Of a DNA stretch of 64,000 nucleotides, positions 58,220 to 64,000 are shown piece by piece. Where the stretch lies: positions 62,001-126,000 of the forward strand of contig NZ_SRJC01000002.1 of NCBI RefSeq assembly GCF_004684905.1, given 5' to 3'. The notes beneath the pieces were generated by a model that worked only from the letters and a program-made list of their open reading frames with translations, did no database searches and had not been told where the DNA came from. The position numbers were made by a program, and so were the translations under genes. This DNA comes from Halobacillus salinus. Its GTDB lineage: Bacteria; Bacillota; Bacilli; Bacillales; Halobacillaceae. Within the stretch, counting starts at the first letter, position 1. Each line of letters starts with the position of its first letter.

Positions 58220-60025
58220 ATGACAACGTTACCTACTATAAATCGTGCTTTATGGATCGCTTTCTTTGCTGCAACGGCAAGCCTGCTTGTATTCAGGGAA
58301 GATTGGTCATTAAGTATGGGAGAATACAACTCCACATTCTATTTCGCATCGTTAGTCGGACTTTGTGGAATTGCATTTCGAATGAAGGAAGACGCCCTTC
58401 ATTACCTGTATGTCAGCCTAGCAGCGTTCGTTTCCTATCTAGGTTTACTATACGCCCTATCCATTGAGACCAGTTTCCTGACAGGTCCATCCTTTCCCAT
58501 TTTTCTTTCTATTGCGCTGTTCGTGTCATGGTTTGCGAACATCGTAAAGAAAAACTACAGACCACCTGCCTACCAGAGATATCGCTGGAAAAGAAAGAAT
58601 GCCCTAATTATCGGAGCAGGAAGTGCCGGAGCGATCGTCGCCAATGAGTTACGCTTTTCCCCTCACTCCACTTTGAATCCGGTCGGCTTTATCGATGACA
58701 ATGAAAACAAACAATTTAAAAGGCTGGACGGCTTGAAAGTGTTCGGAGGTGTTGAAGACCTATCCTACTTGATCGAGCAGCTTCAAATAAAGACTGTTGT
58801 GATCGCCATTCCTTCAGCGTCCAGACAGACGATCAAAGACATCGTGGAGAAATGTAGAAAGATGAATGTAGAAGTGAAAACGGTCCCTAAATTAGTGGAT
58901 ATCATCGAAGGCCGGATTTCCATCAATATGATCCGCGATGTTCAAGTAGAGGACTTACTTGGCCGTGAACCAATCCAACTGGATCTTAAACCGATTTCCG
59001 ACTATATGAGAGATAAAGTGGTGCTCATTACTGGCGCCGGCGGATCTATCGGATCAGAGCTTTGCAGACAAGTGACCCAATTCTCCCCAAGACAACTATT
59101 AATATTAGGCAGAGGGGAAAACAGTATCTATATGATTGAGAACGAACTTAAGAAGTCCGCCCCTACCCAATCCGTTACCAGCATCATCGCCGATGTTCAG
59201 GACGAGTGGAGTATCGAACGTGTCTTCAAGAAATACCGCCCCGATGTTGTCTTCCATGCAGCTGCCCACAAGCACGTTCCTCTTATGGAAAAACAACCGG
59301 AAGAGTCCATCAAAAATAATATCTTCGGGACACAGAACATGGCTGCTTTAGCTCATAAATATAGTACCGAACGGTTCATCCTCATCTCGACAGACAAGGC
59401 TGTAAACCCGACCAGTGTAATGGGAGCGACGAAAAGACTTGCTGAAACTATCATTCAACACTATAACCAGCATAGTGAAACAAAGTTCTCCGCTGTCCGG
59501 TTCGGGAATGTCCTGGGGTCTCGAGGGAGTGTTGTACTCCTGTTCAAAGAACAAATCGCAGCCGGAGGTCCTGTTACCGTCACCCACCCGGATATGATCC
59601 GTTATTTCATGACGATTCCAGAAGGCGTTCAATTAGTACTGCAAGCAGGCTCTTACACAGAAGGCGGAGAGATCTTTCTTTTGGATATGGGAGAGCAGAT
59701 GAAAATCGTGGACCTTGCCTCGGATCTGATTCGACTTTCAGGTCTAGAGCCTGACGTAGATATCAAGATCGAGTTCACCGGCATACGTCCCGGAGAAAAG
59801 CTTTTCGAAGAAATGATGCATGCCGAAGAAGGCACGAGCTCCACAAAACACTCCCTGATTTATCAAGCGAAGTTAAAATCCTTCGATGAAAAAATTTGGA
59901 AGAAGACAATCGAGGATCTAAATGAACTTGTCCACTCAAACCAAGACGTTCCGGCGCATACGTATAAAGAGACGATAGCGCGGTTCATTCCAAACTATAC
60001 CCCCTTCGACCCTAAACACTATTAG
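58220..60025 (+). CDS. Membrane-bound nucleotide-sugar 4,6-dehydratase/epimerase (CapD/WbpM type)
   Basis: 601-residue enzyme with about four N-terminal membrane helices (to about 110), a CoA-binding-like Rossmann domain (NALIIGAGSAGAIVANEL) and an extended SDR domain (VVLITGAGGSIGSELCRQV). The catalytic STDKAVNPTSVMGATKR has Met where other SDRs have Tyr, as in WbpM/CapD. It probably converts UDP-N-acetylglucosamine to the 4-keto-6-deoxy sugar, an early step for capsule or other surface glycans. ATG 58220 follows AAAGGAGG. First gene of a plus-strand glycan cluster with the GNAT and FemAB-like genes. Confidence 0.9.
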   Translation: MTTLPTINRALWIAFFAATASLLVFREDWSLSMGEYNSTFYFASLVGLCGIAFRMKEDALHYLYVSLAAFVSYLGLLYALSIETSFLTGPSFPIFLSIALFVSWFANIVKKNYRPPAYQRYRWKRKNALIIGAGSAGAIVANELRFSPHSTLNPVGFIDDNENKQFKRLDGLKVFGGVEDLSYLIEQLQIKTVVIAIPSASRQTIKDIVEKCRKMNVEVKTVPKLVDIIEGRISINMIRDVQVEDLLGREPIQLDLKPISDYMRDKVVLITGAGGSIGSELCRQVTQFSPRQLLILGRGENSIYMIENELKKSAPTQSVTSIIADVQDEWSIERVFKKYRPDVVFHAAAHKHVPLMEKQPEESIKNNIFGTQNMAALAHKYSTERFILISTDKAVNPTSVMGATKRLAETIIQHYNQHSETKFSAVRFGNVLGSRGSVVLLFKEQIAAGGPVTVTHPDMIRYFMTIPEGVQLVLQAGSYTEGGEIFLLDMGEQMKIVDLASDLIRLSGLEPDVDIKIEFTGIRPGEKLFEEMMHAEEGTSSTKHSLIYQAKLKSFDEKIWKKTIEDLNELVHSNQDVPAHTYKETIARFIPNYTPFDPKHY

Positions 60026-60040
60026 GAAAGGAGACCACTT

Positions 60041-60811
60041 ATGGAGGTCCACATCCTGGATGAGAGTCACAGCGAATCGATTGTACAGATCCTGAAGAAC
60101 GGCATGAGAAAGGACCTATTAACCCTCACCCCTTATCCTTATAAGGGGTTCCCTCTTTTTTTAAGAAGGCTGTTATCTGTAAGTCACCCGCATAACGAAC
60201 GCATTTTCATCGGTGCCACAGATGATGGAGCACTAGTAGGCTTTGCAGAGTGGACTCATGGGCATGAAAACCTTCATCTGAACAACATTTACATCGCCCC
60301 GGCTGCCCGCGGAATGAAGGTCGGTACAGCTCTAATGGATTACGGCATGAAGATCGCCCGCTCGTTAAAGGTGAGCACCATTTCTTTAGACGTCTTTGCT
60401 TGGAATAGCAAGGCGCACCAATGGTACGAAAAACTAGGTTTCGAGACTGTCCAGCATCGTTACTGGACAAAACAACAGCTCCCTCAGCCCACCAGTACGA
60501 ATACGTATGTCATACGTCATCTTCCGGACGCGATAGCAGGCGTGGAAAGCTACGGTTTTGGTAGACTTACGGTTCTTACGCCAACCAACGAATATGGCGT
60601 TCTATTATTAGGTGATCGACTTTTCCGTACTTCCTATCAAGAATCTGTGCTAGACCCTGTTTTGGTTTCCGCACTTCATCACATAGACCCGACTAGAGAA
60701 CTGGCCCTCATTCATTCTCACCCTGATTGGAAAAAGAGTCCTTCCCTAGTAAGCGAAAGTGTACACATGAAGGCTTCGATATCCGACTGGAACGGAAAGG
60801 AGATGACATGA
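60041..60811 (+). CDS. GNAT acetyltransferase with an unknown C-terminal domain
   Basis: 256-residue protein. The N-terminal ~150 residues are a GNAT fold with acetyl-CoA loop NIYIAPAARGMKVGTALMDYG (about 87-107) and the KAHQWYEKLGFE motif (about 127-138). The last ~100 residues (from about ESYGFGRLTVLTP) match nothing I recognise. It starts 15 bases after the dehydratase and its stop overlaps the next start by four bases, so the three form one operon. Acetylation of an amino sugar or peptide is the likely role, by context only. Confidence 0.8.
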   Translation: MEVHILDESHSESIVQILKNGMRKDLLTLTPYPYKGFPLFLRRLLSVSHPHNERIFIGATDDGALVGFAEWTHGHENLHLNNIYIAPAARGMKVGTALMDYGMKIARSLKVSTISLDVFAWNSKAHQWYEKLGFETVQHRYWTKQQLPQPTSTNTYVIRHLPDAIAGVESYGFGRLTVLTPTNEYGVLLLGDRLFRTSYQESVLDPVLVSALHHIDPTRELALIHSHPDWKKSPSLVSESVHMKASISDWNGKEMT

Positions 60812-61818
60812 ATATGGCGAAGTTTATTCACTTGAAGCAGAACGATGACTGGAAGCCCTTTGTCCAGCTATTTGAACATTTAGATGCGTACTACGACCCC
60901 GTTTATGTAAAACTCATGGCGGCCAAAGATCAAGGAACAGCGGAAGCCGTGTACTTTGAAAAGAACGGAACACGTATTTTCTATCCTTTCATTAAATGTC
61001 CTTATTTGGAATTCTTCGATATCGTAACGCCTTACGGGTATGGAGGACCTGTTGTAGAGGGGGATCTTTCTCTATTGAAAGACTTCTACTCTCACATTAA
61101 TCAACTGGCGAAGGAGCAAGGGATCATCACAGAGAAAATCAAATGCCACCCACTTCTAACCCCGGCAAAAGAACTTTCAGAGATCATGGAACTTGAAAAC
61201 GTACAGCAAACAACAGCTGTCGACCTCACATCAAGCTACGAAGAAATCCGGCAGGGCTATTCCAGCTCGAACAAGCGCAACATCAATAAAGCGAAGCGAA
61301 AAGGGGTTCAGGTGATTGTCGACGAAGACTTACGATACTTGAAAGATTTCCAACATCTATATGAAGAAACGATGACTCGAAACGAGGCAGATACTTCATT
61401 TTATTTTCCAGATGTCTACTATGAAGAACAGATGAAAGAATCCATCTTATATGAACCAAAACTTCTCATTGCTAGACACGAGGGTAAGACGATTGCAGGC
61501 GCTATTGTCTTACTCGGCAAACAGTGGGCGCACTATCATCTAGGGGCATCGAGCAGCGAATTCCTTCCGCTACGTGCTAATAACCTACTATTTGATGAAA
61601 TGGTTCAGTACTGCCAAAAACAAGGACACTCTCTCCTACATCTAGGGGGTGGTACAGGGGGAAATGATGGACTGTTCCGCTTCAAATCTTCTTTTACGAA
61701 TGGAAACCATTTCGACTTCAAGATTGCGAAGCATGTCCTTGATCAGGATTTGTACCGTCAACTGACCAAAAATAAAACATCCCAACAACAACACTTCTTC
61801 CCGGGATATAGGTACTAA
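60808..61818 (+). CDS. FemAB-like GNAT transferase
   Basis: 336-residue protein with two GNAT-like halves in the FemAB arrangement. The central region YSSSNKRNINKAKRKGVQVI is typical of FemAB/BioF2-type aminoacyl or acyl transferases, and the C-terminal half ends HLGGGTGGNDGLFRFKSSFT, another family block. FemAB proteins add amino acids to cell-wall or surface-polymer precursors. ATG 60808 overlaps the upstream stop as ATGA and is preceded by AAAGGAG. A strong terminator follows. The acceptor is unknown; context suggests a surface glycan. Confidence 0.82.
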   Translation: MNMAKFIHLKQNDDWKPFVQLFEHLDAYYDPVYVKLMAAKDQGTAEAVYFEKNGTRIFYPFIKCPYLEFFDIVTPYGYGGPVVEGDLSLLKDFYSHINQLAKEQGIITEKIKCHPLLTPAKELSEIMELENVQQTTAVDLTSSYEEIRQGYSSSNKRNINKAKRKGVQVIVDEDLRYLKDFQHLYEETMTRNEADTSFYFPDVYYEEQMKESILYEPKLLIARHEGKTIAGAIVLLGKQWAHYHLGASSSEFLPLRANNLLFDEMVQYCQKQGHSLLHLGGGTGGNDGLFRFKSSFTNGNHFDFKIAKHVLDQDLYRQLTKNKTSQQQHFFPGYRY

Positions 61819-61846
61819 TAAAAGAAATAGAGGATTCAAACGCTAC

Positions 61847-61877
61847 AAAACCCGAACCATTGGTTCGGGTTTTGTTT
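61847..61877 (+). terminator. Intrinsic terminator after the glycan operon
   Basis: AAAACCCGAACC pairs perfectly with GGTTCGGGTTTT, followed by GTTTA. Confidence 0.9.
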
Positions 61878-61908
61878 ATACAATAGTAAGTTCGTGCATC
61901 GCTCCGGC

Positions 61909-61932
61909 AACATACTTCGCTTTTTCCTACTG
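61909..61932. repeat. Remnant of dispersed element B
   Basis: CGGCAACATACTTCGCTTTT repeats the left end of element B2, then stops. It lies between the terminator and element A4; the remainder of 61878-62019 contains no recognisable gene. Confidence 0.5.
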
Positions 61933-62019
61933 TTATTCAGTTAGAGATTAAGAGAGAAAGCGTACTTGCATAAAGAAATACCGGTACATTGATTGGTTTC
62001 GTTCCTGCTACTTCTCGTG

Positions 62020-62140
62020 CAGCTGGTTGGAAAATGCCGAGACTCCTGCGGGATTTACGGACCACGGTGAGATTCCCGAAGGCGTAGCCGGAGGTAGCTC
62101 AGCGTCCGCCGCGGAAAGCGAGGTATTTTCCAACCAGCTG
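62020..62140. repeat. Dispersed palindromic-end element, copy A4 (complete, inverted)
   Basis: A 121-bp element with perfect 16-base ends CAGCTGGTTGGAAAAT / ATTTTCCAACCAGCTG. The interior in reverse orientation carries the shared core (GCGGAAAG, GGAGGTAGCTC for the CCTCC block, GACTCCTGCGGG). It is between convergent genes. Confidence 0.85.
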
Positions 62141-62165
62141 TTCTCTATACATGTAACAGAACCCC

Positions 62166-62960
62166 TTACATAATGATAGGTTTGGTGAAAAGGGTGGTGT
62201 CTCTGTTTTTTACACTATCTAGAATATCTTTCTTCGAAGGAAGATTGTCTAGATAAGAGCGGGCGACTTGGTCTGTGAAATCTTGATTGCGAGTATAGCG
62301 CATTTCTAAAGTTGAATCTTGCTTCACTGGGTGGAACTGATGGATTTTCCCTGTATCAATCGTGTGGACAAGTGACTTCTGCGCACTGTTCACTGCTTCC
62401 ATCCCAAGCTTGAAAGGATCCGTCACCCCAACCGGAGGCAAAGCGTGAAACAGCATCTCGCCTGAATCAAGCCCCTTGCCGAGACGATGAATGGTCGCTC
62501 CTACAAGATCCGGACGACCGTCATGGATGGCCCAGAAGTTACAAGAATTCCCACGGTAATAAGGGGAGATTCCCATGTGAATATTGATTGCGCCCCGTGA
62601 GACTAGCCAATCACAAAGCGCCCCTTTAATGTAACTTGCACCGAACACGATAAAGTAGTCAGATTGTAACGCTTCGTTCAGGGAAGTCAGGTCTACTAAA
62701 CTTAATTCTCCCGCCTTCAAAGCAAGCGTCCGTACGTTTTCGGGAGTGAATGATAAACCACCGAACACCTCTTCCTCCGCGTTCAACACATGGGAGAAAT
62801 ACTCCTGCATCGTATCACTCTTTTTATAAAAGCCTTTCTCTTTCCCCGGAAAAGCAGAATGGCATTCTTGCACGGCGTACACTTCATCTGCAATATCAGC
62901 CAAGCGCTTGATCAACGTTACATGCCTGGGCTGATTACTTGTAAAGACTGTTATCTTCAC
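62166..62960 (-). CDS. Formyltransferase-family protein (methionyl-tRNA formyltransferase-like)
   Basis: 264-residue enzyme with the formyltransferase active-site region INIHMGISPYYRGNSCNFWA, then GRPDLVGATIHRLGKGLDSG; the N-H...D signature of 10-formyltetrahydrofolate-dependent transfer is visible. It is too short and diverged to be the housekeeping Fmt; the context (NeuB-like synthase and deacetylase upstream) points to formylation of an amino sugar of a surface glycan. ATG 62960 is one base from the stop of the deacetylase gene. Substrate inferred. Confidence 0.8.
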   Translation of the reverse strand: MKITVFTSNQPRHVTLIKRLADIADEVYAVQECHSAFPGKEKGFYKKSDTMQEYFSHVLNAEEEVFGGLSFTPENVRTLALKAGELSLVDLTSLNEALQSDYFIVFGASYIKGALCDWLVSRGAINIHMGISPYYRGNSCNFWAIHDGRPDLVGATIHRLGKGLDSGEMLFHALPPVGVTDPFKLGMEAVNSAQKSLVHTIDTGKIHQFHPVKQDSTLEMRYTRNQDFTDQVARSYLDNLPSKKDILDSVKNRDTTLFTKPIIM

Positions 62961-62961
62961 C

Positions 62962-63885
62962 CTACCCCTCCATTTCTTTCAAAAGGTTCGCATGATCTTC
63001 CCTCGGATATTCATAAGGGCTCGCCAAAGCACCAAACATATTTGCGCGGAATCCCATTTCAACACCAAGGCCTTTCAATATCTTCAACGTATCTCCGCTA
63101 TAAGAATTACAAGGGTGGGAAACGGTGGTCGGCTTTTTCCCTAAGAGGTTTTCCAATACAGACGCATTCGTTTCATACTCTTCCTTCTGTTCCTTCAACG
63201 GCAACCTGCCCAAATACGTCGGATGGGAATGAGAATGTAATCCGATGATGTGTCCTTCTTTATCCAGTTGTTTTAAATGATCGACTTCCATCCAAAGCTT
63301 GCCTCTTAACTTCTGAATGTCTACCCCTGCGTCCCGAATCATCTGGTCCATCACGTTATAATACTTTTCTGCACCAAGCACCCGGTCGCGCACATAGCGG
63401 AAGACTTTATCTTCCTTCGTGTAAAAAGGAAACTCTACCAAGTAAGTGTCCGGGTCGAATGTTTTCAAGGCTGTCTCTACAATCTTTTCATACGGCGACT
63501 GTGCTACCGCTTGATAAAAGCACTGGTAGAACGATTCAATAGAAGGAAATTCTGAAATACGGAAATGGCGATACACTTCGATCTTCTCCAGACTCCCTTG
63601 AAACGGAGACGTATAGACGAACCAGAATGCCGTTAAATTGTACTTCCTCAAAACAGGATACGCTACATCAAACTGGCATTTGAGATTATCGTCGAATGTA
63701 ATACAACGATCGTCGGGACTCAGCTTTCCTTCCAGCGCCCGTCTGTACCACTCCTCCGCTGATAGAAAGCGGTCGATTCCAACATAGTGCAACATGTCTT
63801 CGAAAGTAGCCGCTGAAATAGAGCCTTGGCCCGGCTGATGCTCGTCATTGTGAAAATGATGAAACATAAGTCCATGAGCTTTCAC
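62962..63885 (-). CDS. NodB-type polysaccharide deacetylase
   Basis: 307-residue cytoplasmic protein (no signal peptide). NodB motif 1 is ITFDDNLKCQFDVAYPVL, with the catalytic Asp pair intact and Asn in place of the usual Gly; motif 2 is GLHSHSHP. A ~100-residue insertion separates them, and the region between contains no membrane helix. Cytoplasmic NodB proteins next to sialic-acid-like synthesis genes probably deacetylate a sugar intermediate. The start is GTG 63885, overlapping the preceding stop by four bases (GTGA), so it is translationally coupled to the NeuB-like gene. Confidence 0.8.
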   Translation of the reverse strand: MKAHGLMFHHFHNDEHQPGQGSISAATFEDMLHYVGIDRFLSAEEWYRRALEGKLSPDDRCITFDDNLKCQFDVAYPVLRKYNLTAFWFVYTSPFQGSLEKIEVYRHFRISEFPSIESFYQCFYQAVAQSPYEKIVETALKTFDPDTYLVEFPFYTKEDKVFRYVRDRVLGAEKYYNVMDQMIRDAGVDIQKLRGKLWMEVDHLKQLDKEGHIIGLHSHSHPTYLGRLPLKEQKEEYETNASVLENLLGKKPTTVSHPCNSYSGDTLKILKGLGVEMGFRANMFGALASPYEYPREDHANLLKEMEG

Positions 63886-64000
63886 TTCGCATCACCCACT
63901 TGATCATCCAACTCTTCTTCTGCCAGATAAGCCCTGGAAGCACGTTTTCCGATGAAGTCCCAATAACGGTAGGGCGACACTCCATTACCAGGGCGCATAC
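63882..64000 (-). CDS. NeuB-like sialic/legionaminic acid synthase, C-terminal end (5' part outside window)
   Basis: Only the last 38 codons are visible: MRPGNGVSPYRYWDFIGKRA followed by an acidic end. RPGxGxSP is the conserved start of the C-terminal antifreeze-like (SAF) domain of N-acetylneuraminate, legionaminate and pseudaminate synthases, which condense phosphoenolpyruvate with an amino sugar. Its stop overlaps the GTG start of the deacetylase. The M at the window edge is internal, not a start. Which sugar acid is made cannot be told. Confidence 0.72.
   Translation of the reverse strand, partial: MRPGNGVSPYRYWDFIGKRASRAYLAEEELDDQVGDAK

Noticed and set aside
1-64000. tRNA, rRNA, CRISPR, prophage or plasmid-origin features
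   Set aside because: No cloverleaf with a CCA end, rRNA block, regularly spaced repeat array, integrase or replication origin was recognised on reading both strands; short or diverged RNAs could be missed by eye.

Overview
The window looks like chromosomal DNA of a low-G+C, Gram-positive member of the Bacillaceae, most likely a moderately halophilic or marine genus close to Halobacillus, Pontibacillus or Virgibacillus. The evidence is strong AAGGAGG-type ribosome-binding sites with TTG/GTG starts as well as ATG, typical bacilli modules (LiaIHFSR, CssRS/HtrA, NiaR, YhfW, YfmR, a SAM-I riboswitch before metX), a BCCT compatible-solute carrier and rather acidic proteins. The genus is an inference; no rRNA or tRNA gene is present to settle it. 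I see no prophage, intact insertion sequence or CRISPR array. The window is mostly ordinary core and metabolic DNA, with small repeats in the gaps.

Layout. 0-7 kb: a cation/proton antiporter cut by the left edge, a BrnQ branched-chain amino acid carrier behind CodY- and cre-like sites, a three-gene operon of a circularly permuted ATP-grasp, an alpha-E and a transglutaminase protein, and an NADPH:quinone-type oxidoreductase. 7-20 kb: RecQ helicase, kynureninase, BCCT transporter, a small zinc-ribbon protein, a carotenoid-desaturase-like flavoprotein, an M29 aminopeptidase, an ABC-F ATPase and an alanine/sodium symporter. 20-24 kb: a Fur-type promoter and an FbpABC ferric-iron importer. 24-30 kb: an acyl-CoA thioesterase, a CssRS-like two-component system divergent from HtrA, and cardiolipin synthase. 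30-35 kb: the NiaR repressor, a sucrose-phosphate hydrolase/fructokinase pair, a glucose-type EIIA, and methionine gamma-lyase. 35-45 kb: an EAL-HDOD protein, a Rieske flavoprotein, RarD, a renalase-like flavoprotein, and a SwrC-type RND pump divergent from a TetR regulator. 45-54 kb: a flavin monooxygenase with an unknown partner, a DUF2188 protein, riboswitch-controlled metX, a PdaC-like lipoprotein with altered catalytic motifs, tryptophan 2,3-dioxygenase with a DUF4166 protein, an RQC-domain protein, and ribose-5-phosphate isomerase. 54-58 kb: a 25-residue membrane peptide and the LiaIHFSR cell-envelope stress operon. 58-64 kb: surface-polysaccharide genes (a CapD-like dehydratase, a GNAT and a FemAB-like transferase; then, on the minus strand, a NeuB-like synthase cut by the right edge, a deacetylase and a formyltransferase).

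Themes. Envelope stress and surface remodelling recur: LiaIHFSR, CssRS/HtrA, SwrC, cardiolipin synthase, the PdaC-like lipoprotein and the glycan genes. Kynurenine-pathway genes are present but split 40 kb apart. The most notable non-genic structure is a family of about 110-120 bp elements in the gaps beside terminators. Their internal core is conserved, while the terminal inverted repeats differ in sequence from copy to copy yet remain complementary within each copy. A second, unrelated pattern is a degenerate tandem repeat with a period of about 42 bp at 39.1-39.4 kb.
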